Shown here piece after piece: positions 32,901 through 46,708 of a stretch of DNA of 64,000 bases. A program made the position numbers and the translations under genes. The notes under the pieces were generated by a model. That model was not told where the DNA came from. It worked only from the letters and a program-made list of their open reading frames with translations, and ran no database searches. The stretch covers positions 93,135,115 to 93,199,114 of the forward strand of contig CM041085.1 of NCBI GenBank assembly GCA_023079485.1, written 5' to 3'. The DNA comes from Archilochus colubris (Eukaryota > Chordata > Aves > Apodiformes > Trochilidae). Positions within the stretch are counted from its first letter, which is position 1. Each line of letters starts with the position of its first letter.

Positions 32901-35900
32901 AAATTGTTCCTGACCAGTTAGTGTCAGAAAGACATCTTTGAGCCCAGGAATGGCCACCCATCTCCAGCTGGTTAGAACTGAGTTTTGGTGCCAGATGGTG
33001 GAGTTACAGGCCAGGAAAGCAGCTGGAAGTGGTGCAAATATAGATGAAAATTGGGGCTGTACTTCTGAAAGGAAACTGATGCTTCCATTTTTGGTACCAC
33101 ATAGTGCTCTGACACACATACTGGTAGTAGTTGGTGTTGAGCTGTTGTAAATAAGACATAGGAGTCACGCCTCAGTAGTCTCAGAGGCCTTCTAGTTCAT
33201 TGCTTCTCCACAAACAGAATGCCTCCTGAGACTGCAAACAGTAGCTTGTTAGTTCTGCTTTCCTCCTTTTATGGTGCTTAAAAAGGCATGTTTTAGCTTT
33301 CCACTTCTGTTCCACAGAACAATGGAAGCTTTTCTGTTTTGCAGGGTAATTCAATCTGGACAGACAGGAGAAAATACTTATATTTGCTCTGTTTATTTTA
33401 ATATATATTCTGTAGAGTATTAGTAATATTAGTGAATTAATATTAGTAAAACAAGCAAAGAATTTTTTTTCACAGCCCTTGTGAACAGCCATTGGCAAAA
33501 AAATGCATCTTTTCAGATGGATGTGTATTTATCATTGTCAAAAACCTTTACTGATAGTCTCAGTCCTTATTTGTGTTTGATGGAATGTGGAAAAAATTAT
33601 GAGGAACATTTATTTCTTGTCACAAAGAAAGTGTAATATTACGGATCATGTAGTCTTACAAAATTTTTAATGTTATCATCAGTGAGATGACTGTTCATTT
33701 TCTAGTGCTGATGTTCATGATCAAGAAAATGACATGAAGTAAATATGACACCTTTCTCAAGAAAGGAAAAAGCAGTGAATTTTTTCTTAACTGGAGAAAT
33801 TGTCAGGCAGTGACACCAATTTTATTTTCTCTTTCTATCCTGTAATTTAAGAAATCGCCCCTTTTAGATCCACAGCGAATCTGCTGACACTGCACTGGTT
33901 TTATTTTGGGTTTGCAAAACACTGGTAATGGGATAGAGACCTTCCTTTTTTAAGTTTTAACTCACCCAGTAAGACAGTGTCTTTGACATATTATGACCTA
34001 GAGGCCTATCACGTAAGACAAACACAGCACCATGCTGAAAAATAACAACCCAACGTGTAATTGAGAGCATGACTCAACAACATGCTAATAAGCAGGTGTC
34101 TGTGTTGTTCATGCTTGTGGGGAAGGTTTATGCATCTGCCCTCTGAACAGTTCTCATTGCCTGCAGTTCAGACTCTGCCTGCAGCTGTGAAGGGGTGGGA
34201 AAGTCAGTGTATCTGACCTCTATGCAAAAAAATCTCTGCTGAAGGTTTGTGGTTTTCCCACGCAATGCTGGAATGGACTGGTGTCCACAGGCTGCTTGCT
34301 TTTCATACAGCTCTTTGGGGAGATGCAGATCTGGAGGATGGAAGACAACAAAAAGGACTGGTATCCCAAATGCTTCATGATCCTTTTCTTAATTGGCAAA
34401 GCAGCCCAAAAGATACTGGTGAAAAAACCCCTGTCTTCTTGCATGTGTTCTGGCAGGTATTGGTGATACATGTGGGAGCAGTATTTCTCCTGCTGTGAGC
34501 TCCACCGTTTACGTGAGTCTCAGGAAAAGTGATGGAGGGGTAAATTTGGAGTTCAGGCTGTGAGCTGAGTCAAGGAAAGGTGCTGATTCACATTTGCTGC
34601 AGCTGACTGGGGTCCTGAAGCAGCACACGTAGCCAAGAGAGCAATTATCAGTATGAACTTATATCTCCCTGACATTACACCTAAGCTCATTTGAAGGCAT
34701 CTAAAGCGTTTTACTTGCCAGCTAGAGCTTCTGACATGTATTAAGGATGAAGTGGTACACATGGGATCTGTCTTCAGGAACAGACAGCAAAACAAGGAAT
34801 TGCAACTTGTTTGCTCACATCCTGTCAGCAGGTCTTGTCTCCTAAGTTAAGCAGGGTACAGTAGAGGTCAGCTTCAGAGAAACGTGACTGGCATAATCAA
34901 AGGCATGCGATATATACTGCATGATTAAATGGGCCTCAAAATGGGACTGGAAAATAGTCAATGGAGGGGGAATATAAAAACAGGTGTACCCAATGATGAG
35001 TGGAGAGGGTAATTAAGGCAAGGTTGTTCACTCTCTTTCCAATGAAGAAGTAAGAGCAATAAAAGAAATCATCAGAAGGCAGATTCATAACAAAACCAGA
35101 GTGTCTTTTTCTACACAATAGGAAGTTAAATTATATTTAAACTGTACTCCTGGCAAGCCGGTGTCATGGATGACAGAAATGGTTCCAGAATTCAGATGGA
35201 GGGAAAATACACTGGGGGCTACTGTATATATATCACAACTATGCCTAGTTCAGGAAATCCTGAAGCCCTAAACAGGTTGTGACTCTGTCTGAGACAGGTT
35301 ACTGCATTCTGGTTATAGGTTCCAACTCTACACATTCTATGATTCTATGATTATCTAATGTCTTTTTGTGCTGTACATTATAATAAAATGATTTATCTGG
35401 AAATTTTTTTGTTTAGTTGGTTGGTTTTTTTTTCTTTGTTCTGCTTGTCCATTCACCCCTCTTCTTCAAATATCCTTAAAAAGTATCTAGAATAAAAGCT
35501 GTGAAGTTATCTGCTTGTCTTTAGCTCTGCTTGGTTAATCTGTTATCACAATAATTGGATAGGAGAAGCACAACAGAGCTAAGAATAACTCAGTACTGTT
35601 ACATGTGTAAACAGATTACAGACAAGCAGCAAAAGAACAAATGACAAATGTTAGACAAACATCTGTTAATGTTCAAGTGGAGAAAACCCATTTTGGTTGC
35701 TTGTATTGCTTATCACATATTTTTAGCCATCCGAGATCAAACTAGTCTTTTATGCAATTCTAGTGAAGCCAGTAATGGATATGGGCAACCTAATATTAAA
35801 TATGGAATAAATGGAACAAAATTCAGAAATGTATTATAAGGAAGAAAGTACTTGATAGATGAGAGACTTCAGAATGCTAAAAATTAACTCATTTGCTTTT

Positions 35901-36444
35901 CAGCTTTTTGAAGTTGGATTCAGATTTCTCTTTCAGCAAGGTAGGTATAGATTATATCATCAGAATACAACAAAACCTATCAGAAGAAACTTTGTCAGGC
36001 TGTTCAAAACTAAACAAAAGAGTTAGGAGTGATCAGTGTAATTATCTAATGCTTGGAGAACACTTATGTTAATTATATTATTATGACTGTGTTTCTAACT
36101 CTTGAGCTATAGATATGTAGATCACTGACTAAGAATTTGCAGTTTAAACAGAATTTTTTTATGCAGTGATCCAACGGATGCAAAAATTTAAAGCAACATG
36201 TAGATCTACTGGAAAAACTGTAGTTATCCACAGATTGGAAAATAGTGAAAGCTGCTGGCTGATGAGAGAACTGTTTTTTTACTTTCATAAGGCATCCCAA
36301 AATTTTAGAGCAAAGATTCTTTTAATGAAGTCCGAGAACGAGAATATTTTGTGGTAGCTAGATAGGTACTTTAGTTTCTATGTTCTTTGACATAATGCAG
36401 TTCTGATGCATTGTGTAACTCAAAGCTACCACATGAACTTAAAT
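29931..36444. other. Intergenic DNA upstream of MCPH1
   Basis: No exon of a known gene was recognised. Apart from a CR1 3' tail at 35275-35356 I see only ordinary AT-rich sequence and short simple repeats. Open frames are under about 120 codons and look random. Confidence 0.6.
35275..35356 (+). mobile_element. CR1 LINE 3' tail fragment
   Basis: Ends in TAGGTTCCAACTCTACACAT and TCTATGATTCTATGAT, the diagnostic CR1 terminal repeat, in plus orientation. Very little body is left. Confidence 0.75.
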
Positions 36445-38138
36445 GTTACCTTCTTTGCCTCAGTTTTTAACAGTAAAACAGGCTATCCTTAGGACAGCTG
36501 GCTTCTAGACCCTATAGGAGACAAGAATCTAAACACCCCCCCTGCAATCCAGAAGGAAACTGTCAGTGATCTACTGAGCTGCTTGGATCCCCACAAGTCT
36601 ATGGGACCAGATGAACTCCATCCAAGGGTGATGACAGAGTTGGCAGAAGAGCTCGCCAAGCCTCTCTCTATCATCTACCAGAAGTCCTGGCTCACTGGGG
36701 ACATCCCTGATGACTGGAAGTTGGCCAATGTCACGCCAATCCACAAGAAGGGCCGGAAGGAAGACCCGGGAAACTACAGGCCTGTCAGCCTGACCTCAGT
36801 GCCTGGCAGGGTTATGGAGCAGATCATCCTGGGGGCAATCACACAGCACCTGCAGGATGGACAGGGGATCAGACCCAGCCAGCACGGGTTTAGGAAGGGC
36901 AGGTCGTGTCTGACCAACCTGATCTCCTTTTATGATCAGGTGACCCGCCTGGTGGATGAGGGGAAGGCTGTGGATGTGGTCTATCTGGACTTCAGCAAGG
37001 CCTTCGACACCGTCTCCCACAGCATCCTCCTGAGAAAGCTGGCTGCCCACAGCTTGGACAAGCGTACTCTGCACTGGGTTAAGAATTGGCTGGAGGGCCG
37101 GGCCCAGAGAGTGGTACTGAATGGGGCTGCTTCCAGTTGGCGGCCGGTCACCAGCGGTGTCCCCCAGGGATCAGTGCTGGGCCCAGTCCTGTTCAATATC
37201 TTCATTGATGACTTGGATGAGGGGATTGAGTCCATCATCAGCAAGTTTGCTGATGACACCAAGCTGGGGAGAAGTGTTGATCAGCTGGAAGGCAGGAGGA
37301 TTCTGCAGAGGGACCTGGACAGACTGGAGAGATGGGCTGACTCCAATGGGATGAGCTTCAACACGGCCAAGTGCCGGGTCCTGCACTTTGGCCACAACAA
37401 CCCCATGCAGCGCTACAGGCTGGGGACAGAGTGGTTGGAGAGCAGCCAGGCAGAAAGGGACCTGGGAGTCTGGATTGACAGGAAGCTGAACATGAGCCAG
37501 CAGTGTGCCCAGGTGGCCAAGAAGGCCAATGGCATCCTGGCATGTATCAGAAACAGCGTCACCAGCAGGTCCAAGGAGGTGATTCTGCCCCTATACTCAG
37601 CCCTGGTAAGGCCACACCTTGAGTACTGTGTTCAGTTCTGGGCCCCTCAGTTCAAGAAGGATATTGAGGTCCTCGAACAGGTCCAAAGGAGGGCAACCAA
37701 GCTGGTGAAGGGACTCGAACACAGATCCTATGAGGAGAGGCTGAGGGAGCTGGGGCTGTTCAGCCTGAAGAAGAGGAGGCTCAGGGGAGACCTCATTGCT
37801 CTCTACAACTCCCTGAAAGGAGGATGGAGCCAGGCGGGGGTTGGTCTCTTTTCCCAGGCAACTCTCAGTAAGACAAGAGGGCAGGGTCTTAAATTGTGCC
37901 GGGGGAAGTTCAGATTGGATATTAGAAAGAATTTTTTCACGGAAAGGGTGATCAGACATTGGAACGGGCTGCCTGGGGAGGTGGTGGACTCTTTGTCCCT
38001 GGAGACATTTAAAAAGCGACTCGATATGGCACTCAGTGCCATGGTCTAGTGACTGTGGCGGTTGATCAAGGGTTGGACTCGATGATCTCTGAGGTCCCTT
38101 CCAACCCAGCCTATTCTATGATTCTATGATTCTATGAT
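36445..38138 (+). mobile_element. Young CR1 LINE, 5'-truncated (copy A)
   Basis: 1.7 kb, from the ORF2 region coding for [12 protein letters not shown] to the 3' end CCCTTCCAACCCAGCCTATT and three ATTCTATG units at 38112-38138. ORF2 is open from just after a TAG at 36490-36492 to the stop at 38047-38049. The sequence closely resembles the element at 46621-50190 on the other strand. The 5' boundary is approximate. Confidence 0.95.
36493..38049 (+). pseudogene. CR1 ORF2 reverse transcriptase, truncated but open
   Basis: This frame encodes the CR1 reverse transcriptase and C-terminal domain. Visible motifs are [20 protein letters not shown], motif [12 protein letters not shown] (36982-37014), motif [16 protein letters not shown], the catalytic FADD (37246-37257) and the CR1 C-terminal tract ending LDMALSAMV. 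The apurinic-type endonuclease domain is missing through 5' truncation. An in-frame TAG at 36490-36492 replaces the GAT-GAC seen in the longer copy. There is no other stop or frameshift over about 518 codons, which suggests a recent insertion. It has no start of its own and is unlikely to be expressed as a functional enzyme. Confidence 0.93.
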
Positions 38139-39094
38139 ATGGCTGGCTGTAAAAGCAGTTTGTGCCTGAGTAGTAGGCTCCAGACCTGTGATTAGACTTT
38201 TTATAACAATTTTGGATGCCTAATTTTCAGTGTGGCTAGAGAACATTTCTGTTGTTAAGGTACAGACATATAGAAAAGCCACTATGGAATTCATCTGCTT
38301 ATTTACAGCACAGCAGCTTGTCCAATAACTGGCAAAAAGTAACTGCTCACATGAATGATTGATTACCCTTTCTTGCTGACTAGCAAGAAAATTTACAAGA
38401 GACAAAGCACGGATATGAATTGTTACATTCACTGCATGTTCATGGCCTATGTTGACTTCTTTTACCTTGGAAAGTTGCTGATAGTCTTAGAAAATACCAT
38501 CCCCCTTCCTTTGAAACAAGTCATGTAGAGAAATTTGGATTAAGAACAGTTAATTGGTTTGGAAAACTTAGGCCTCAGCATGACATTCCCCAAAATTGGA
38601 GAATATTAGGGCAAAGAAATAGCTTACTGCAGTTTCATGTAGGACTTGCAGATAACAGCAAAATTGTGTCAGACAAAAAGGGAATAAATACACGATAAGG
38701 AAAAAAGTTGCATCTCTATTTTCTTGGACAAAAAGTAATGCATAAAGTTTAAAAAGGGTAATCAATCATTCACTTGGTTCTAGGTAAAACCAGTCCCACC
38801 AAATCTCAGGAGAAACTATAGGGTAGGTGAGGTCTATGTCTTTTAGCATGAAGTTTGTCTTTTTCTCTTCCCATAAGGGGAGCTGTGGATCCAGCATGTG
38901 TATGTCTTATTAGAAGCATGGAGAAAAATATTATTAGGATGATGTATGCTTTCCAACTGTTTAACAACAATTTAACAGTTTATCTGCTACAAGTTGGTCT
39001 CATCCTACTTTTCAGTATGATGAATGTCAGGGGCATTTTGAACTTCATGACAACAACAATGATAACATTTGTGTCCTCTTGCTCTAAATGCAGA
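38139..39094. other. Intergenic, nothing recognised
   Basis: AT-rich sequence between two CR1 copies; no gene or repeat was recognised. Confidence 0.6.
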
Positions 39095-39445
39095 GATCAT
39101 AGAATCATAGAATCATAGAATTGGCTGGGTTGGAAGGGACCTCAGAGATCATCGAGTCCAACCCTTGAACCACCGTTGCGGCTGCTAGACTATGGCACTG
39201 AGTGCCACATCCAGTCTCTTTTTAAATATCTCCAGGGATGGAGAATCCACTACTTCCCTGGGCAGCCCATTCCAATGCCTGATCACCCTCTCCGTAAAGA
39301 AATTCTTTCTAATATCTAACCTAAACTTCTCCTGGCACAACTTAAGACCATGCCCTCTTGTCTTGTTGAAAGTTGTCTGGCAAAAGAGACCAACCCCTCC
39401 TCTGGCTACAACCTCCTTTCAGGTAGTTGTATAGAGCGATGAGCT
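39095..39445 (-). mobile_element. Young CR1 LINE 3' fragment
   Basis: Opens with three ATCATAGA units, then GGCTGGGTTGGAAGGGACCT, and runs to the region coding for the end of ORF2 (the [11 protein letters not shown] equivalent). 350 bases, strongly 5'-truncated. It is of the same or a sister subfamily as copies A and B, though its tract around 39165-39190 differs. Confidence 0.95.
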
Positions 39446-42400
39446 GGACACACAATTTTCATGAAGTGTATCCATGATAAAATATCTTTCATGGTGAAAA
39501 CAGGCTTAAGAAATTATCCCTCCGTACTCATATGTTAAAATAATTGTTTGCTGTCCCCTCTAAATGGCAAAGATGTTCATGATGTATTGTTGGCTGCATT
39601 CAGGTTAAAAGTAATGTGTTCTCATCCAAGACCCATTTTTTTTGAGACTGTTACTTCATTTCAGTGATCTGATTCCAAGTAAGAGGGACCAGATGGAACT
39701 TGTGAGCATGAGAAACTTACTGTGTTTCATTGGTAGACACAATATTATGAAATACAGCCTAATTTTTGACAGTTGTTATACATGGCCTCTCTTCATTATT
39801 CAGTGCTGATCCTTGCTTTTTCCAGAATATGAAAATTCAGTACTCTATTAATATCTGGCCTCAGAGGGAAAAAGGAAAAATATGTCCTTGTCTCAGACCT
39901 GCCTGTCATCTTAACATCAGGATCACTACACCCAGACTATGAAGCCAGGATATGGCATGTATTGCTGCAAAAGTTGTTTGATTGGTGAAGACAGGAAACG
40001 TATATAATCTGGGGGAGAAAAAGCAGGAATCAAGAAGAAAACTTCTGCTAATAGAGAAATAATTGAGTTTTATAAAATGAGAGTATATCCATCAAATTAC
40101 AAGAAAGAATCACACCAGGAGATTATTTTACATGAATCAGAGCTGATCAATGCTTCTGGTTACTAAGAGAAAACCAAAAGCATCATTAATCTTAGATGCT
40201 GCAGGGAAAGCAATTTCTTCATTTAAAAAAATTATTTTTATATAACTTTTCAACCTCTGCTGGGTTTCAGAAGTCACCTAAAAACTAAAAAGGAAAGAGC
40301 AATTCTTGCAGTAGTTTTATATTACATTACAAGAGCATTGCTCTAGCTATCCTGCTCTGAAAATAGGTTGTCTGACCAACAAAGATATTATTTACCAAGT
40401 TCAAGGAAAACTAAAGTAATCATAGATAATGACCAAAGGGTTTCATTTCGGAATATAAACAGGTGCCAACAATGTAGTGTGGGGGGAGTTCATGTGAACA
40501 TTTTTACTTTTTAATGTGAGAAAACAGCAATGATATATTTTCAAAATGTCAGGACATGCATCTGTTTTCTGAGTTGGATTTAATAATTCCTACTTTCCTG
40601 TAGCATAGGAATGCTATAAGAATTAATTAATTAGTTAGTTCATTGCTTTTTTTCCTAGGTGCCCTTATATCCTGTTATACTCAGCAGAAACATTTCAACT
40701 CAAGTTTCATTGTTTTGAGAGGCTGTAAATTATTGTGATAAAATAGAGCAGCTCTGCTGTTTTGACCAAGAGGTCAGTCTGAATATGGAGTAAACAGGAT
40801 GGAGTTGTGCATATTCTTTAAGGAGTGCTTTCTTCTCTCATCAACAGTATTTGCAACAGAGAAGGAGGAAGCAGAGAACAAGACGGTTTCAGAGAAATCA
40901 GAGAGTAGCAGAGAAGGAACATGGATGAGGTCCAGGTAAGATTCTTAGTAAGGAAGCAAGTCTTTGGCAATGACTGTTGTTACTACACTTGTTCACAAAC
41001 ATTAAAAGAAGAAAACCTTCAGGGGAAAAAAACGTGTTACTGGAGTCGTCAGCTGTGTAGCACACTTACCAAACTGCATTTACAAAGCAAACCCATGACT
41101 TACTGACTGCATGAGTTCTCATCTGAATTGCTGTTACACATAGGAGAGAAAAAAGGACTTTCCTCAGTACTGAAAAGTGCAGCATTGCATGTGCCAATAT
41201 TGCCTGGCATCACCAATGATACCCTTGGTGCTTCCTGCCCACCAGCAGCAATCATCTCTCTCACTTGAGAGAAGTCAGTCTCTGCTCATTTAGCAGCTAC
41301 TTTATGTCTAAACTGAATCTTTTCTTAAACATTGTAAGTAAGGCAAACTAATAGAGAACTTGTACGGACCATAAAAAGCCCCCATCCAAACCCAGTAATC
41401 AACAAAAATATTTTAATGTTACTCCCTAACAGAATAAAATCTCCCATTGCCAGGAGTGTACTTTCCTTTAACACGCTGTCATAACACCTCCCTTGCTGCT
41501 CTTTTGACCTCACTATTGTCCTGCCTTTTCCCTCTTGAAAAACAAATGGAAAATAAAATCCTGGAAATTTAATTTTGGATCAGGAAGAGCAGCTGCAGCA
41601 GCTCCAGTTCCTCTGCAGATTCATGCCCCTTGCTTCTTGGCCAGCAGCTCACTGCAGCATTGGAAAAGGAAGGTGTGGGAGGGAGGAGGTCAGTTCTAGA
41701 GCATTAATTCTTTTTGTCTGGGCTGCTTCTGTGGAACAAACACTAAAGCAGCTTGTAGCAGTCCATGTTACCTGAAGACAAAGTGACACACTTGTGGTAA
41801 GTGTACCCATAGCTTAGGTAGAAAATCAAAGCCCTAGGCACAGCTCAACATGAGGTTCTCCATGTTCTCTCAGAGTTCTGGAGTGACAGCTGCCCTACTC
41901 AAAGCAAATAAAGCAAATACAACCCTGGCCCCATGGTATGGATCTGCAGTGGGCTTGAATGTTTTTCTAGTATGTGTGATATTTCTGAGCATTGTCTGTA
42001 CTGTAGTCTTGTCTTTTCTGCAGCAAGGCTGATATTAATTCCTCAACTTGGCAATAGATGTGGAATTAATCCCCACTGGAGATTACGAGATGATGCTCAC
42101 CTTTCACTGTGGATAAAGACTGGGAGGGCTAAAGACTCAGGGCTCACACTTGTTCTTAATTTAACCCGTTCTCGAAAATTACTGACACAATGTAGCCAGT
42201 GAGGTTGCCAAAATGCAACAGCCTCCAGGGAGGACAGTCAGGTGAATCAACTAGTCTCTGTAGCATAAAGAAAAAGGGATTGAAAAAGCAGTAAGAAGGC
42301 CTTACAGATATCTGTGGAAGAGTTTGCTTGTACAGGGACACCCCATTCCTTAGGCTTTAAGTTGAATATTCCAAGGACTTGCTGCATGAATGCAGAAAGC

Positions 42401-45400
42401 ACGTAATGATCTGGTGTGCCATGTCTGGGCTGATCACCAAAAGCAACCTAGCAGAGTGTTGGCTAACATTCTAGGTCTTCCCAAGAAGCACATTACTGGA
42501 ACCATTTTTGGTTTTATTTACATGGTCTCTGTTCCTACAGAGATTGTTTGTTATGATGTATGACTTTGCTGGGCATGGTACAGCTGTTATCTTGGAGAGT
42601 TGCCAGTGAGTTTGTTGTAATATTCTGACACACTGTCCCACTTCCAGTGGGGACAGCTGGCTGATAAACACACTGAAGTGTTTCCTCTGTTTATTTTTCT
42701 CCCTGTTTTTAACTAATTCAGGGTTACCAGTCTTTGGTTTAAGAAACATAGTAGGTGTTGGCACGATCATCCTAATCCTGTTATATAAAAGGCATTGACT
42801 ACTTGGACTTTCCTAAGTGTGAAATTACCATCTCTCCTGTATTTGTGGAATTTATTTTATTTTGATCTGTTTTATCTGAGAAGATGCCAGGATAATTTCC
42901 AAGATACAGGTTATGAATTTACAGGATCTGGATTATGAATGTTCTGCAAGGTTCTAGGATACAAATAAAAAATGAGATGGCATCTGCTATTTTAAAGGAT
43001 TTTTTTCCTTCAATCTCTGCAGTTCATGCAGCTTACTGGTTTCTAAAGAAGCAAAGCTGAAGAAGGACAACATTTCTGTTATTAGCACTAGTTCATGAAA
43101 ATCCATTTTCATGATCTTGACTTTAAATGTCCTTTTCCAGTAATAGAATGCTTTAGCTAATTTCATATTAAACCTTGACCTCATTAGAGTTCATGGAAAG
43201 CTGCTTTTAACAGTTCTTTCAGAGAATGGAATTTGTAGCATCCATCTGTTTCCCAGGGTACCAACTTTTATAAAGGGAGTTATATAACAGGTTGAAAAAA
43301 ACTTCTCCCTTGAACAACTTAGAGTCTTGTTTCTCAAGTGCTTTACTTTTTTTCCTGCAGTCAATTAGTGGCTGTTTACAGGCTCTACCATAACACTGAA
43401 GAGATATATAAAGGTGCTTTGTGCTTTTCCTTGCTATTCCACAGCAACTCCCTCATTAGGTCTATAGACCTGTGCACAATTCACCACCTTTTGTTTACTT
43501 GTCCTCTGTTGTATCTGAGAACACGTCAATACAGAGCTGGTTTTTTCCTCCCCAGTCCAACAACTGAGCCTGTTTATTTTGTAACTTAAAGATGTTGAGG
43601 TTTGTTTAACAGCCAGGGGCAAAGAAATATGCCTAAGACAAGATAGTTTTTCTTCTGTGTATTACAGACTTTTTTTTTATTTCTTAAATTAATATCTAGA
43701 ATATAGCATAGGTCTCCAGGTGCCTTTGGGTATGCAGCCTCAGGAAGTTTTTCAGGATGAAGATGATTTTCACTTGGGAAACTGTAAAAATGGTGCAGTG
43801 ACCTTCTTAGTTCTCCTTACAGACTCTTATAGGCAGACTTATACTGGTCTCTTTAGGTACTGTGTTTTTGCCAAGTACTTCTTTTCTTCTGGTACAAATA
43901 CATATACTGCATTGAAGCATACTGACAAACTATAGAATTCATAGATACAATTATCCACTTTAAATTTTTAGTGGATAATCTGCAGTATTAGTCTGTGGGT
44001 GAACCGATCACAACAAAGATTCTGACCTGCACTTTTCAGCAGTCTGCATAAAATATCTATGCTGTATTCAGTAGGGAGAATCCTACTAAAATTAGGACTT
44101 AAAATCCTGTTTGCATTGCCCCAAACACTATACAAACTTACAGTTAAATTTAAAAGTGAAAAATCTCAGCTTGCCTGAGTGGTAGGTTTTTGCTTTAGGA
44201 AATGGGGAGAGCCGTGGGGGTGTATCTGACTTCAGCAACTTGGAGCTCATGCATCTGCTGCTTTCCCCTTTGCTGAGGACTTTGACATCTAGCAGTCTCT
44301 CTCACATCTCTGGGACCAGGACAAAAGAATTCTTGAGATCATTCTTGATGATGTGTGATGCTGAGGTGTCCTGTCCAGACACCAAATCCTACTTGCAAAC
44401 ACATACAAAAGAGCCAAGCAAATCTAAAATGCTAAGTACTTTCTTGTTTGAGTATCTTCTTGCATTCACATAGAAATAAATATTTAACAGTACAAAGGTG
44501 TTTTATGCCTAAACACACTAAAGAAATTACAATTGTTTAACATCTTGTTAATAATGGTGTCTCTAAAGAATACTATCAAAAGGAGAACACTTTTAAAGAG
44601 AAGGGCAGCAGCTGTGATACAGAAACAACTAGAGGGTGCTCCTCTGCTTTGGATTTGTCAGGGCTGCAAGACAGGTGAATTAGAGAAGGAAGATGTCTGT
44701 AGATAAAATGTGTAATCAGAATAAACCTGTTCATAACGTTTGTTAAAGATGCCAAGAAACATTTGCTGAGTAACAATTAAGGTTGCAATTTAGCAAAGAT
44801 AGAACAACTGCTTTGCAAAACATTACAGCCTTTTCTTATTGTAAATCGAGTACTTAGCAGGGTAATTATGCCCACATATCTGTATTGTAACATGATTATA
44901 ATACTTTGTATCATTCCTCTTAAACATACATTTAAAACTTTTTTAAAGGATTGACTGAAAGATTTATTGACTTTTAAAAAATCAGTCCTTGTTGCAATGA
45001 CAGCCACAAAGAGGGGAAAAATCCTGCAACAGTGACAATACCTGAATGAAGCCCAAAACTCCAACTATATTTAAGTAAACCTGCAAGTTCAAAAGGATGC
45101 CATTAACTTGACAATCAAAAATCAAAATAAAAAAATGTAAATTTAGATTAATAATTGCAAGTAACTCCTAAAATGCTAGGCCATTGTAAGATGAGAAAAC
45201 AGATTTTTTTCTATTTCCAGGTCATTTACTCTATGCTCTTCATTATATGTTATATGAAATTCTTGTAATGACTTGGGGAGTTCACAGATACTTTCACAGA
45301 TTTCTCTAGCAGATTTAGTGGCAGCTTTTACAGCTGAGATTAAAACCTGTAGGCTGGGATATTCAAACAGCCTGATAACAGCAGAAAGGGCCAGGGGTTC

Positions 45401-46620
45401 GTGTTACTGTCTCAGTAGTGCAAAAATCCCAGTTTTTTTTTTTTTTACATATTAGAAATATAAGAACATTTTTTTGACAGTTAGAAAGAAAATCTTGAAG
45501 AGAAATCTGAAAGGCATTTCTCAGATGTTTTGTCAGAAAGCTGGAATGTTTTGAACAAATGAATGAAAATTACTGTGTCAGTGTAGGTATTTTTGGTGTG
45601 TAGAAAATGATGATAATGTGTTTGAGCTGTGAGGCATTGCCTCATCCTCCTCTCACTCATGTATCTATGAAAATAATTCAGTCTGCAAATATTTTATAGA
45701 ACTATACATTTCCTTATCTTTGTCATGTTTTACTACTTATTCACATATTAGTAGTAAAATCTAAAGTTCTTGAAAATCCTTTAGGGTATCATACATTTTA
45801 ACTATTTGTATACTTGTAATATGAAGCAGCACTGGCACTTTTATTCTCTGGCATGGCTTAATGTGCAGTTTTATAGAACTTGTTATTCATTATGCAGAAA
45901 GATATACATTTCTAACATAAAACAGAAAAATGAGAAAATGCTACTGTATTTCTGCATGTGCTTGAGAAGTGGGGTTTTTTCCAAAGGAAAAGTCTAGCTC
46001 TGTGTAATTTTACTAAAAGCAGAAGATAGCAAATTTTACAAGCTGTTGTGAAGGCTGCTTTCTGTTTTTACTGATGACCATGTCTAGTAATCATGTTCAG
46101 AAGCCAGTCAAACTGTACCTTACAGCATTTTTCCTTAATGAACCCATAGTAATGGCTAATACCAATTTGGGATTACATACTACATTTAGTTTTTCTAGAC
46201 ATAGTGCTCATTTGTCACTGCCAGATATTGGACCCCTACCTTGGCACTGGGGCCCAGCATTTTTTACAAGTTGAGAATCTGAGATATTGTGCTTAAAGCT
46301 TTGAAATTATCACATAAAATACAGGCATTCCTTCTCTGGCCACTTGACTATATTACCTAGTGATCTTTATTATGTAATTTATTGAGTAAGTAGGAGACTG
46401 TTCAAGTCACTCAGTAGGCTTTACCCAGAACTCTTCCTCCACTGTTTCAGTGGGTGACAGGATACAGCAGGGCATTATCCATCTGATCCACTCACTCCAG
46501 ACTTCTGCCATACTTTCTACCTGGCTCTTAAGCTTCTAGTACAGTCAGACCCTATCTTTCCCCCTGTTTCTTTGCTTAAGTCCAGGTCTGTCTGTATTTT
46601 CACTCCTGTGCATGCATTCC
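39446..46620. other. Intergenic, 7.2 kb without recognised genes
   Basis: Ordinary AT-rich DNA lying between the young CR1 copies. Short homopolymer runs occur (for example T at 45432-45446). No exon, transposon or RNA gene was recognised; open frames are below 100 codons. Confidence 0.6.
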
Positions 46621-46708
46621 TAGAATCATAGAATCATAGAATAGGCTGGGTTGGAAGGGACCTCAGAGATCATCGAGTCCAACCCTTGATCAGCTACCGC
46701 CACAGTCA

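Noticed and set aside
36796..37959. Several 60-120 codon minus-strand frames
   Set aside because: Antisense shadows of the CR1 reverse transcriptase in copy A; identical shadows occur over copy B.
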